A stretch of DNA of 64,000 nt from Topomyia yanbarensis (lineage: Eukaryota; Arthropoda; Insecta; Diptera; Culicidae). Numbering within the stretch: the stretch's first letter is position 1; every line of letters begins with the position of its first letter. Below are positions 53,615 through 64,000 of this stretch, one piece after another. A program made the translations under genes and the position numbers. The stretch spans positions 1,454,501-1,518,500 of the forward strand of contig NC_080671.1 in the NCBI RefSeq assembly GCF_030247195.1, written 5' to 3'. A model generated the notes under the pieces. The model saw nothing but the letters and a program-made list of their open reading frames with translations, was not told the DNA's origin and ran no database searches.

Positions 53615-54830
53615 AAAATCGACATGCGAAAAGTGCATGTACTTTTCAGACAACAGGTTTAGCAAAAAGTTATTTAAAATCGGTGAAAGACCATGCTGGT
53701 GCAGCTTCTCTGACAAAACATTGATAGAAACTGAATCAAAAGCCCCCTTAATATGCAAGAAAACTGATGCCATCTGCTCTTTGCTAGCATAGGCCATTTG
53801 GATTTCTGTAGAAAGCAACGCAAGGCAATCGTTCGTCCCTTTGCCTTTGTGTAGGCCAAATTCTGACGAGGCGAAATCATTTTCTCGAACAACTTGCGAA
53901 TGCAGGACAGCATTGCAATCGGCCGATACGAATTGTGGTCGGAGGATGGTTTTCCTGGTTTTTGGATGACGATGATCTTCACTTGCCTCCAGTCATGAGG
54001 GACAATGTTACCCTCAAGAAACTTGTTAAATAAGTACAACAGGCGCCTTTTTGCAGTGTCAGGCAGATTCTTCAGCAACTAGAATTTGATTCTGTCTAAC
54101 CCTGGGGCGTAATTGTTGCATGATAATAGAGCAAGTTAGAATTCCGCCATCGAAAAAGGTGTTTCGTTCGCGGTATCGTGAGGAGACGCGGCGTGGTACG
54201 TTTTCTGTACCGGGACAGAGTCCGGACAGAGCTTCTTGGCGAAAGCGAGTATCCAGCGGTTTGAATATTGCACGTTCTCGTTGGTACTCTTTCGGTTACG
54301 CATACGTCGAGCCGTACCCCAAAGAGTGCTCATCGCGGTTTCTTTCGTTAACTCGTCGACGAGCCGGCGCCAATAACTGCGTTTTTTTGACTTTCATTAG
54401 ACTCTTCATTCGCCTTTATAACGACGCGTACTGTTGATAGCTAGCGGGTAACCCGTCTTCCCGGAAGGTCTTATAGGCAGTGGACTTCTCCGCGTACAGC
54501 TCTGAGCACTCTTTGTCCCACCACAGTGGGGGAGATCGTCCTTGGGTACTCCCGTCGTGTACTGGTTTAGTCTGAGCTTGATTCGCGCTGTCGAGAATCA
54601 AGCCAGCCAAAAATCTGTACTCTTCCTCCGGAGGAAGTTCTTGAGCGGATTTGATTTTAACGGATATCGCGGTCGCGTAACTCTTCCAATCAATGTTCCG
54701 TGTGAGGTCATACGACACATTGATTGTTTCTGATGGTATTGACCCTTTAGAAATTGAAATCACGATAGGCAAATGATCACTACCTTGGGGATCAGTGATC
54801 ACCTTCCACATGCAATCTAACCGTGTTTAA
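53615..54830 (-). pseudogene. Internal ORF2 fragment of the 31.7-kb family
   Basis: Minus-strand frames match ORF2 residues equivalent to 34470-35712 very closely: GSDHLPIVISISKGS, SELYAEKSTAYK, MSTLWGTARRMRN, KRRLLYLFNKFLEGNIVP, NSYRPIAMLSCIRKLFEKMI and VFLHIKGAFDSVSINVLSEK. Differences are scattered substitutions, a deletion and frameshifts near 53880, 54100 and 54380. It lacks both the endonuclease start and everything after the VFLDIKGAF block, so it is truncated at both ends. It is younger than the relics at 24 and 58 kb, judging by similarity. Confidence 0.93.
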
Positions 54831-57790
54831 CCGTGATTAACGTATTTATGTCTAATGGAATAAATCCATATCTGACGATATCTAGCGAGCGACTAAATGA
54901 TCAAAGCCGATGTACTTATGCAATGATAACGACGATTCGAGCTCATTTGGTACGAGCCAGTTTGGCATGCGTAATACCGTCAGAGCAGAGAGTTACATCT
55001 AACTCTTCTCTATCAGCTCGTGCAAACTTGGGCTATTTCCTACATTACATTTGTACTTCTGGCGTATTCCATCAATTCAGTGCCTATCAAATTGATATAT
55101 GAGCTGTCCAAATTATGTGGTGGGCTTTTGCATTGCCACCGATTATGTGGGGAAACCCATTTTTGCTGCTGTATGTCGTTAGGGACATTGCTGCGCGTAT
55201 CGCAAAAGCTGCAAAATTCTATTAAAATTCAAGATTCAAACGATCGATTATTTAACGAAAGCGGCAGGAGAACATTTTTCCAATTGTGGTGGCGTGAGGT
55301 CATCATTCGTCATCTTCGAATATTCAAATTTGTTTGCATTGCACTTACTCGAGCCTAAGCTAATTGATAAGTTTTAAATGTTTTTATTTGGTAACTTTTT
55401 CAATCGACATCCATACTTCGATCGACGCAACCCGAATAAATGGACCATCCAAACGCCGGAAACACCAAATGCTTTAAAGTGCTTTTCATTTTATTCTACT
55501 TTTTATGTGCACTCGTAAAACGGCTACTTTCACACACCGCCGACTGCACTCGATTATATGTGCTGTGCCGATGATGGAGTAGGAAGGGAACCAGTGCGGT
55601 GTTGAAGAGGATATAGCTGCAGAGTTATGAGTGCATCCTGGTTGTTTTAAGCACCCTAACGGAAATTACTGGTAGCTTTTGTCTTTGTTGCACAGGGAAG
55701 AAAAAAGGGTAATTTCAACAGGGACTGCATGCTGTTGAAGTGGAACTTGTACGCATTAAAAAAAACTCTCGGCCATCACATCCTAAAGTGCTGCTTTGTG
55801 TCGTTTCGTGGAAATGAGCTGATGCTATTTTTTCTGTATTCTGCGCATTGCATTAAAATGTTATTTTGACATGACGGACCGCTTACTTGTTCTAACAAAT
55901 GTCTTTCTATAAATTTTATCGCCTAAGATTAAAAAGTTTTTTGTGCAATCCTTAATCCATTTAAATCAATTTTCGTTTAACAAGTTTACTGTTTTGATTT
56001 TGATTCCTTCAGTCTGGATTACATAATTGAATCGCACGCCACATTAGAATCGACAACATAATAACACCTTGCAAGAACAAACTAGAACCAAACCTGATTG
56101 ATTTTTATTGTGTGTCTTATATTTAGCTTTGTTCGCTGATTTGTTTAAAACTGCTGCGAGAATATTGGTTTCAACACAATCAAACTGTACAAATCGGTTT
56201 TACATCCAATTCCGCTACGAATCGATACCTTGGACTTCTGTCGGCTACAGCCACTGAAAAGCTATTCCAAACTCCCCATCGTTATTCCGATCAGCTTACA
56301 GAAACGAGATATTTGTATGATTCCTGGGCGAAAACGTGTGAATCGTAAAATTCTTATGCAAATTATCGCAAAACCAACGGAACAAATCGGAGAAGAAGGC
56401 AAAAAGAACCCAAAGCCACACATGGCACTGAAAAATTTACATGTATATCCGGTACGACAGCGAGCGCATTGGGCATGCCGTTCTCGAGTGTGCCATAAGA
56501 GGAGTTTCGGTTGATGAGTAGGATGGGGGGGTTTTTTGGATCTCGCCCGGTGGATTTGGACACTTTCTACTGTACTGGGGAGATTCACACAGTCACGTCT
56601 CACTCGGCGAATTTCCGGCTGCTGCCATTGCTACTGCTGCTGCTGGAGCAGGTTTCAGTTTTTATAATATATATATTATATATTTATGTTACACTGCCAT
56701 TCATTTATGAGAAATGGAAAATTGCTATCAGTTCCGGTGCGCCACTCTCCGGTTTCTGTGTTGCCTCCTGGCCTGGTGGATTACGTGCAGAGAACGGAAA
56801 GTATTAGCACCTTTGATCCGGTTCTATTGAATATCATAACGGGACGTGCCGGTGAAGCGTTCGGTGTGGATAGAATTTTAAATTGAACCTGACTGCTTCT
56901 GGACCATCACCAAATTTTTGAATAATGGATTTTTCGGAGCTGATTATTGCTTCCTTACGGTGTGGGGAAAAATTGTGTTAAAAACTTCTTTTTACTGTTC
57001 GAAACGAGTAACACTGTTGGTGAGACACTCGTTTGGTATGCAGCTGATCTGGACTCGATCTCCTTTCTATCCATCTATTTACATTGGAGACAGGCAGAAG
57101 GGATGTCAAGAAATTATGCTTTCCTGACAAAATATGTCCTACTTACGTTTTAGATGAATAAATTCCGAATCTTATAAACTCCATTAAAATAACGACGGAA
57201 AATAAACCTATTTTTATTATATTACAATAGAGAAGTCGGATATACGCTTCAAGCTAGAAATTGGACTACAGTCTTTCAGCATAAGAATCACCTAAAAGAT
57301 GCCCCACAAAAAAGTCGGCAAGGATGATCCTCCAGTATAAAAACCGGATAAAAATCATTAATTCGTATGCAAGACAGATACGCAGCCAGATAAAAAATTT
57401 GGGTGGGACCCAAGAGTTTTAATGTAAAATACCGGTTTTCAAAACATCTGCGAAAACTATATTTTTATACGGGTTCTATATGCTTCTATATATCTTCTAT
57501 GGTATCATTTGTAGCTAGCTGTTTGAATGCGACAGAGCTTTTACTCCGAGACTATACAAGAAAGGCCAGTATAGACGAATTTCGCGCTAAATCATATTCA
57601 GAGTTGGCAGCACCCTCTCAGATTTTAAGGAAACTTTCTGTACTTGAGAACCTTGTCACAAAAAGCCAATTTGCATACTTTGTTTTTTTTTCAAAAATGA
57701 TCCAGACTGTCTTTTGAAAAGGGTCAAACTTTTTTAACCAATTTTTTCAAGTGGCTATAGTCTAAAAATAACAAATCCTACAAAAAATGT
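54831..57790. other. Stretch with no supported gene
   Basis: No conserved domain is seen on either strand. Frames at 55020-55358, 56230-56807 and 57403-57717 are short and unassigned. A CTG-rich run occurs at about 56620-56650 and TATA repeats near 56665-56685. It appears mostly non-repetitive relative to the window. Confidence 0.4.
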
Positions 57791-57792
57791 TG

Positions 57793-58086
57793 TCGATTTT
57801 AAAAATTTAAAGTCGATTTACAAAAAAACCATCTTTGATTTGGATGAAATTTTGTTCCAAAATAGTTAATTATGTTCCCTACCTACCGTCAAAAATTTAA
57901 GTTGGGCACTTTTAAGGAAAAAAAGTTATTTGAAAAAAACTTTTCCTTGTACAAACTGAATTTATTTTTTCAGTGTATTTTTATCGAAAACTAAACCAAT
58001 GAAAGTCATAATCATCTCAGAATCCAATTTCCCAACTGCAAGTTGCCTGATGCATGCAAAAAGTATCAGTAACGAATTTGGTATAT
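57793..58086. repeat. Left arm of an inverted pair flanking a relic retrotransposon
   Basis: TTTGATTTGGATGAAATTTTG, CTACCGTCAAAAATT and CAGTAACGAATTTGGTAT have complements at 60130-60150, about 60090 and about 59943. The right arm is at 59941-60202. Outside the arms the sequence is unrelated. Confidence 0.75.
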
Positions 58087-58149
58087 ATTCATACCAAATT
58101 TGAATGAGCGCAAAGATAAGCCATTAAGCATCATCGATATTTGCGAGAT

Positions 58150-59935
58150 TTAACTAAATACTACTTGACCGTGTAAGAAGAAGTATTTTGTCTATGTATC
58201 CGCCCGTGAAGTAGAGATTGATGGTGTAGTCTCCAACAGGAGCCTTAATTGCGAAGTATGGGGTTCGCTTCTTCAAGAACTCTTTGCTTCGGCCAGCGAA
58301 AATTCTGGCTCGCAAGCCATTGTGTTCAGGAAAAATCAAGGAGTACATGAAATCAACTTATTTTGCATCAGCCTCATTTCGAACCTTTCACCGAATCTTC
58401 TCTTCCGAGCTTCGATCTTTTGGACGTGGTTAGCCTACCTGTTCGCTTTTTTGTGCAGCGAGGCATGAACTGCCGTTGTTGCACGCTGTGGAAAAAGCGA
58501 AGAGAATCATGAAAAGTTTTCCTACTGTGGGGAGACTCCGCATGATCTCTCGACGTATCCCGCAAATAAATTATGGGGACAAAATGAAACATTCTTTTCA
58601 GAAACGCTCCGATAATGCAAAAGACCGCTACGCCACCGACAACGACTAAGTCTGACCATCCCATTGTTGGAACATCGTCTAATATGCCAATAAATTTCCG
58701 AAAGAGGAAAATCCGTTCTCTCTCCTAAGCTTGCTCGTAAAGGCCTGAGAGTGTCCCTTGAAGGGTGCAGTTACAAAACCGAAGTAAGTGGATCCTGGTC
58801 TCGGTAATATTAGAAACTAGCAGAAATTTCCACATGGGACATCAAAACCTCAAGTGTCTCTATATTTCAGTCCCTACATTTCCCCCCAGGTTTTTCACAA
58901 TGCATTTGCACCACGATTAAAGATCAGACGAAACAAGTACTCGACGCGAACAACCGTGAACAGTCTCATACTTCGTGGTGGGCAGAGATTGCTTAAAATT
59001 ATACGCGAAAGGGACTTTTGATCGTCGGATCGGCCGATTTTTTCCCAATATACGCGACGCTTACAAATGCAAATGAAAAACTTGATGAAAGCTCAAAAAC
59101 GCGATTATTGGCACCGGTCCTTCGAGGGATTAACGGACAGATCATCAGAGAAACAATGTTTCGTCTGGTGACTAGGGCCTACGTTGTGTACTCGATTCAT
59201 CCTGTGATTGGAATAAATGGAACGTTCGTCGTATGATAACAGCTATGCATCGGTTTTATGCTAATTATTATGACAGTAGTGGTGAGTGCAAGCATAAAAG
59301 AGGCTGTGTTGCCAACATTCTCCCCACAAAATTGATGGTTTTATATTTACCTATCAACGACCATGCCCACATCGTTACAGTTACGTTTGATGGAGCACGG
59401 AAAACACTATTTGTATTCCTCAGGGAAACATGGGAGTTTTTGAGTACTTTATCTGAAAAATCATAGCAGATTAACTTTGTTTGAATTCTTTCGCAGTGCT
59501 CCATTCCGGGTAATGAGAAGGCGGACGCTTGGATTAGAATGATAATGAGAAGGTAGACATTTGGGCATTAGAAGGTGATATTTATGAAAGACCGCGTAAC
59601 TTCAACGAGTTTTTAAAAAAAAAAAATCTCAGAGGACGCTCGAAAATTGACGAATTTCGTGGATCGATGGAAGCTCAGGGATCCCAAAAGTATCAACAAA
59701 CCTTGGTCCAACAGAATGGATAAGGGTCATAGCTTCATTCGGGTGATATATCGGGTAATATGCAATCATTATGCGTAAAAAGCCCATCTCCGGCCTATTG
59801 AGATCGTGGAGAGCCTCTCTGCGCTTGTGGTGGCGGTTAACGCAATATTAAACATGTTGTCTGGTCGTGCGCTAAGTGTTCTAGTACCACATCTCAGCTA
59901 AACGAATCCCGTCCGCCTCGTTCCAGTCCAGTCCG
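58150..59935 (+). pseudogene. Ancient relic of an I/LOA retrotransposon (ORF1 and ORF2)
   Basis: Plus-strand phases show ORF1 pieces (VEIDGVVSNRSLNCE near 58220, LPVRFFVQRGMNC near 58440 and a Cys-rich stretch to 58560) and ORF2 pieces (NLMKAQKRDYWHRSFEGLT near 59085, LSEKS with QINFV near 59460, IPGNEKAD near 59500, EGDIYERPRNFNEF near 59575, a VVWSCAK end near 59860). The order matches the 31.7-kb element, with large deletions of the endonuclease and RT. All frames are broken. At the site of the young element's frameshift this copy has five A residues. Confidence 0.7.
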
Positions 59936-59940
59936 AGATG

Positions 59941-60202
59941 CTATACCAAATTCGTTACTGATATTTTTGCATATATTATGCAACTAGCAGTTGGGTAATT
60001 GGATTCCGAGATGATTACGACTTTCACTGGTTCAGTTATCGATAAAAATACACTGAGAAAAAATTCAGTTCAAATAACTTTTTTCCTTAATTTTTGACGG
60101 TATGTAGGAAACATAATTATCTATCTTGGAACAAAATTTCATCCAAATCAAAGATGGGTTTCTTTGTAAATCGACTTGAAATTTTAAAAACCGATTTTTT
60201 TA
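59941..60202. repeat. Right arm of the inverted pair
   Basis: The complement of 57793-58086 with small indels. It starts TACCAAATTCGTTACTGAT and ends near AAAAACCGATTTTTTT. Together the arms suggest a foldback element with a retrotransposon inside it, or two inverted solo copies. Confidence 0.75.
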
Positions 60203-60793
60203 GTGCAGAATTTTTTCAATATTTTTATTCAAAAATTGAACTAATGTAGTTCCGTGAGTATTGAGTTTTATTGTCAAGTAGGAGGGTATAGGCCTTTCAA
60301 CCCGCATCCTCACTACAAAAACGCCGTTAGGAGTACCCGGGAAGAAGTTTCTCCAACTATCAGGTGTAACAGATTCTACTTCTCCGTATTCCGACATGCA
60401 TTTTGCAATTGGCTCAGGAGGGGTACGAGGTGATAGGTCATATAACCTTACATCTATATAATCATTCTCAATATATACGGGAATCTTAATTCCAACGTTG
60501 TCACCTTCAACCACGTGTTTTAAGTTGTTCCTCAAAACGAAACGCTCGGCTTGTGCTAACGTGTTGAATGATAGTAACACTGCACTGCGAAGATGATGAT
60601 ACTGAAGGTACAACACTTCCGTAAGTCTAAGTTGCATTTTTACCTTTAGAAGGTATTCCACTTCACTAAAACTCGGTCGTTTTAAACAAAATTTAAAGTC
60701 AACGACCGCAGCGTTAGATAGGAGTAGAGCTTTTTCGTCAACTGTACTCATGATGACAAGAATAATCCGATGTTTCCTTTGTTCTCGAGACAA
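60203..60793 (-). pseudogene. gag-like ORF1, copy G3 (3'-truncated)
   Basis: An open minus frame of about 180 residues from ATG (60749 or 60793) with FCLKRPSFSEVEYLLKVKMQ, LLSFNTLAQAERFVLRNNL, VGIKIPVYIENDYIDVRLYD, LSPRTPPEPIAKCMSEYGEV and ESVTPDSWRNFFPGTPNGV, then PIPSYLTIK. It stops where the arm at 60202 begins, before the zinc knuckle seen in G1 and G2. No stop or frameshift lies within. It gives the best view of the family: two RRM-like modules without catalytic motifs. No RT accompanies it. Confidence 0.75.
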
Positions 60794-60818
60794 TGCACAC
60801 TAGAGCGAGAGGTCATTC

Positions 60819-61310
60819 CACGCGAAGTGATCAAGGCACGTGTAATCGAACTTCACGGATTTGAACCAAATTTGGAGGAATTGTTCATCTATATGAACAA
60901 TTCCTCTATATATATCGGCCCTATGGCCGATATATGAAAATCCAATTTTAAGTGTCAATTGAACCACCCCTGCGAATTTCTCCCTTTAAAACGATGTATC
61001 TCAGGATGCACTCAAATGATATTGAGATTATAAGTGTTTTTATGTAAAAATATCTGAGGAATGCGATGGCATTAGAATTTTCCAAACTAAAATATATGCA
61101 TTGGGAGAAAAATTAACTTTTAATATTTAACTGAAAAAATCGCATTTTCAAAAGCCATCTTACGGTTTGATTCTAGAGTAAGATGTAATCAAAAAAAATC
61201 AAGGGTTTTTGCAATTTGTCAAAACAGGGGGTGCTCCCGTGGCCCGAGGGGGCTTCGATTAACACAAAAATTTGGGTTTTTATATATTGGCCCTAAATGT
61301 GTTATTTAAG
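60819..61310. repeat. Interspersed repeat, copy C (related to copies A and B)
   Basis: It begins GGTCATTCCACGCGAAGTGATC, as in copy B, and holds CAATTGAACCACCCC, ATGCGATGGCATTAGAA, TTAACTTTTAATATTTAAC and GGGGGTGCTCCCGTGGCC, ending near TTTGGGTTTTTATATATTGG. Parts of the left and right arms are mutually inverted (the GGCCCTA..ATATATAAA region), so the intact family is probably a foldback. Confidence 0.7.
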
Positions 61311-62337
61311 ATGATTTGCAATCTATTCTCCGAATGATTATATTTACGATAGTGCGTAAAAAGAGCTTTCAGTATCAGTATAGATATTACACCTATCCAC
61401 AAACAAAAGTCTTTTTTTAAACCTTTTACATTTCTTATTTAATACAATATGCGGTTGGGTAAGTTGGCGGCGACGCACTCGGGGCCAGTTGGCGCTACTA
61501 TTTACAGTGCAAAAATAGTCATCAAATATTTTCATTTCTGTAATTCACTCCAAAGTAAGAGACTCCTTTTCTTGTGTCTCTCATCAATGCAGGGGACATT
61601 TACGTCGACCAGTCGTCGGCTTCGTTATGTCGTGATGTCCCGTCCGAGTTGAAGTTCTGTTCATGCCGATGAAACACACGTTTGACCAATCGTTCGATTG
61701 AAACGCAAAGTGTGTTTCCGTTTTAGGGATTTAGCGTGAAGCCGGCGCTTATCTATTTCGACAATAAGTTAGTGTCGGTTTCTGATGAAACGAAGTCGAA
61801 ACGCTCCCATGTGGTTTCACCAAAAATTTTCGGCCTAGGGAGATATTTCGGTGTTCACCCATTGTTTTTCTCTTCAGACGGAAGTATAGCATAGTTCGGC
61901 CAATCGCCTGAAGAATTTCGAAAATTGCTATTGAATATGAAGCACGCGTCGAAGTCGGGGTATGGAGACTGAAATATAATGGCAAGTATCGATTTTTTTT
62001 TTATTGAAAAGACAATCAACACACTTCATAAGAACCACTGATACAATTGAATCTCTATTTGATTGCTTATTTACTGTCATCCCGCCAACATACCACATAC
62101 ATACATTCCGCGTATTATATTTTTGTCTCCAAATTTGAAGACAATGTACAAAACATTTTAATAAAATCCAGTGATGTTGCCCTTGGTTAGAGAAAATAAT
62201 GAAAATTTCTAATCTTTGTCGATCCGCTACATATATAAAGTCTTAATGGGCTGGTGACCTGCTATACAAGATCGAAAAAATTGATTTTTTTCACTTACGG
62301 CGATAGATAAATCGAAGAATATATCACAACAATATAT
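61311..62337. other. AT-rich DNA without a supported gene
   Basis: Nothing recognisable. The short frames have no motif. Confidence 0.4.
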
Positions 62338-62426
62338 GGGGCTCTATTCTCACGGTCACGTCACGTAGTGACTAGAACAAAATTTCCTTCTAATCACTAA
62401 GTGACGTGACTGTGAGAATAGGGCCC
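62338..62426. repeat. 89-bp hairpin element
   Basis: GGGGCTCTATTCTCACGGTC at the left pairs with the right end around GACTGTGAGAATAGGGCCC, and CACGTCACGTAGTGACTAGAA with its near-complement. The stem runs almost the full length, with a small loop near AAAATTTCC. Typical of very short foldback MITEs. Confidence 0.85.
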
Positions 62427-62763
62427 ATGGTGACGAATGAAAATATATTTAAAGTCACGCAAATAAAAGCAATATATGTAGACTTTTTAAGATTCTAACA
62501 AACATTTTAACCATTTCTTTGGCACGTTAGTATCAAAAATTCATGCCAAAAATACGTAATTTCTAGAAGACCGCGAAAAAACGGGTACGGTAAATCAAAC
62601 AGAAGGTATACTTATGTAAATCGGAAATCTTTGGTGTTTCATTGATTTCAACCAGAACTACAATTGCACTTTTCCTGTAACGAAATATTCCTTAAATCCG
62701 CCATTTTGTGAAGTTTTTCAAGAAAAAAAAATTATTTTAACTTTCCAAATGGGTGTACAAATA

Positions 62764-62886
62764 CACTCAGGTTTTTTACGCGGGGGATACAGGCCGCGTA
62801 AATGAAAACCGCGTAAATTCCAAAATCCGCGTAAAAAAACTACGTGAAAAAATACTGCCCAAAAAACCGCGTAAAAAACTTAAGTG
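62764..62886. mobile_element. TA-flanked mini-MITE (123 bp) with CCGCGTAAA repeats
   Basis: Inverted ends CACTCAGGTTTTTTACGCGG and the complement of CACTTAAGTTTTTTACGCGG, with TA at 62762-62763 and 62887-62888. CCGCGTAAA recurs about four times internally in direct orientation. Confidence 0.85.
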
Positions 62887-62888
62887 TA

Positions 62889-63205
62889 TACATAAATTTT
62901 CAAAAAGTTAGGACGTTTCTTTCCCTTTCAAAAAGTCACGAAAACATTTCTTTTTTATCTCCTAAAGCCGCCACTCCTTTAAGCATACCTATTAATTTAA
63001 GACATTTTTTTAACATAAACTACCCAAACAAATTAACGAATGGGAGAAGGCTCGCCTTATTTCATATCGCTTTTAATTGTGTGATTTACTAATCTAATTC
63101 CCGTTTGAATTGAAGATAGTTGCTCCCCGAATTTGTCTTCTGCACGGTGTTGTGCTGATGTGCAAGGGTTAATCGCAGATAAAACGAAATTTGTATACTT
63201 TTGTA
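62889..63205. other. Short intergenic region downstream of the methyltransferase gene
   Basis: About 320 bp with no gene. On the minus strand the methyltransferase mRNA would end here. Confidence 0.4.
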
Positions 63206-63211
63206 TTTATT
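63206..63211 (-). terminator. AATAAA polyadenylation signal candidate
   Basis: The minus strand reads CATGTAAATAAATACAAAAG. The AATAAA overlaps the last base of the stop codon at 63211-63213, unusually close, so a downstream signal may be used instead. Confidence 0.4.
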
Positions 63212-63942
63212 TACATGAAACTCTCCCTCGAAAAGATCACAATATTTCTGTTAAATTCGTTCTTTTGACAGCTAGACAGTAGGACTTTGAACCCTTGAGC
63301 GATGACATAATTGCAGACAGCTTCTTCCAGCTTGCCGTTACTACCCTTCCATTTCAGCAATCTGTAGTGTACATACTCCCCTCCACCTTCCTTCCTCATC
63401 CTTCTTGCATGATCACGATACTTTTGCCAGCTTTGCAACTCAATCACTAGCACTTTAGCCCTCGAGCAAAGATAATCTAACACTTTCTGCAGACCCTCAT
63501 CACCGTGATTTAAGTGTACGTACATTAGTATTGAAAAGCAGAATACAATGTCGAACTGTCTAACTCCAGCTTCTTGCAGAAATTCCGAAACTGGATTGTC
63601 AATCTGTTTTCCAACTGCAACATCATGTACATCCATTTGAGCGAACCTTAAACCTTCCAGCAGATATTCCCTATTAGCCTCCTGAACTAGTTTGCCATCT
63701 ATGTCTACACCCAGCATACGGCAGCATCTTCCACTATCCGCCGTCAGCTTCCGGATAACAGAGAAAACCGATTCTGTCAGTTTACCCCGGTTACAACCAA
63801 TATCCAGCATGTTGATTTGGTTTCCGAACCGGTCTAGTAGCGGTAGTATATACTGCTCCAACTGACTAGGTCGACTGTCCTCGGAACGAAATTCGTAGTA
63901 CCGACTGTAGCTGCCATGCCGAATCTGGTCGTTGGACATCAT
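63211..63942 (-). CDS. BCDIN3D-type RNA 5'-monophosphate methyltransferase
   Basis: Family members transfer methyl groups from SAM to the 5'-monophosphate of small RNAs (in animals, tRNA-His and some pre-miRNAs) in the cytoplasm. The 243-residue frame has the SAM-binding motif I INMLDIGCNRGKLT (residues 43-56), the acidic end of strand 2 MLGVDIDGKLV (residues 77-87), AQMDVHDV (motif III-like), then FDIVFCFSILMYVHLNHGDE and QSWQKYRDHARRMRK, both hallmarks of the Bin3/BCDIN3D family. The end is IVIFSRE. Length is near or slightly below other animal members (about 240-290). The frame is complete and free of lesions, unlike everything else in the window. The ATG doublet at 63940-63942 and 63937-63939 follows TTGTAG, so an upstream non-coding exon is possible. 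The nearest neighbour is transposon-derived. Confidence 0.92.
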   Translation of the reverse strand: MMSNDQIRHGSYSRYYEFRSEDSRPSQLEQYILPLLDRFGNQINMLDIGCNRGKLTESVFSVIRKLTADSGRCCRMLGVDIDGKLVQEANREYLLEGLRFAQMDVHDVAVGKQIDNPVSEFLQEAGVRQFDIVFCFSILMYVHLNHGDEGLQKVLDYLCSRAKVLVIELQSWQKYRDHARRMRKEGGGEYVHYRLLKWKGSNGKLEEAVCNYVIAQGFKVLLSSCQKNEFNRNIVIFSRESFM

Positions 63943-64000
63943 CTACAATTGATATTAAGATGTTAGGATTTTTAATAATACATTTAGTTCATGGGTACAT
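63943..64000 (-). other. Upstream of the methyltransferase gene; possible splice acceptor
   Basis: On the minus strand, AATATCAATTGTAG directly precedes the ATG, which would serve as an intron 3' end. The window stops 58 bp upstream, so promoter and first exon cannot be judged. Confidence 0.4.

Noticed and set aside
1..64000. CRISPR arrays, operons, tRNA or rRNA genes, endogenous viral genes
   Set aside because: No spaced identical repeats, cloverleaf-like clusters, rRNA cores or viral polymerase or capsid motifs were seen by eye. A covariance-model and protein search would be needed to exclude them fully.

Overview
This is eukaryotic, almost certainly insect, DNA. The repeat content (I/LOA-type and Jockey-like non-LTR retrotransposons, Gypsy and BEL/Pao pol fragments, a hAT transposon, and many short TA-, TAA- and TTAA-flanked inverted-repeat elements) fits a large, transposon-rich culicine mosquito genome such as Aedes. 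The organism is inferred from this repeat profile and from insect-like gene remnants; no species-diagnostic host gene is visible. The window is mostly nested mobile DNA. The only convincing intact host gene is at the right edge, on the minus strand: a BCDIN3D-type RNA 5'-monophosphate methyltransferase (63211-63942).

Layout, left to right. 1-3.8 kb: two inverted copies of one repeat family, one of them split by a TA-flanked MITE. 3.8-4.8 kb: a degenerate ~160-bp tandem array. 5.2-6.2 kb: decayed histone H2B and H4 genes that keep their histone 3' stem-loops. 6.7-9.3 kb: a non-LTR RT fragment (minus) abutting a Gypsy pol remnant (plus) that has a 3' LTR. 9.2-14.3 kb: a gag remnant (minus), then a broken I-like element with endonuclease, RT and RNase H. 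14.3-17.6 kb: two copies of a high-copy repeat with ACAT microsatellites and a nested TA-element. 17.7-20.3 kb: two gag-only loci. 20.4-25.9 kb: largely non-repetitive-looking DNA with no gene I can support. 26-31.5 kb: stacked MITEs and a 1.76-kb foldback element. 31.7-38.4 kb: an almost intact 6.7-kb I/LOA-type retrotransposon with target-site duplication. 38.4-42.4 kb: foldback DNA and a retrotransposon 3' piece. 42.4-45.4 kb: unassigned. 45.5-51.6 kb: a BEL/Pao element with a Harbinger-like MITE in gag and a 2-kb hAT element before its C-terminal domain. 52.6-53.0 kb: a near-perfect 159-bp palindrome. 53.6-54.8 kb: an internal ORF2 fragment. 57.8-60.8 kb: a relic retrotransposon between inverted arms, and a gag fragment. 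60.8-63.1 kb: small repeats. Then the methyltransferase gene.

The strongest observations are insertions whose exact boundaries can be read from the sequence. A TTAA-flanked MITE interrupts the last CCHC knuckle of the 31.7-38.4 kb element, in a way that simple excision would leave the frame continuous. A TA-flanked MITE can be checked against an empty site elsewhere in the window. A hAT element carries an 8-bp duplication. A 1.76-kb foldback is flanked by TAA. The 159-bp palindrome with one mismatch is the best candidate for something functional and undescribed, such as a hairpin-RNA source, but this is inference. I found no CRISPR, operon, tRNA, rRNA or endogenous viral gene.
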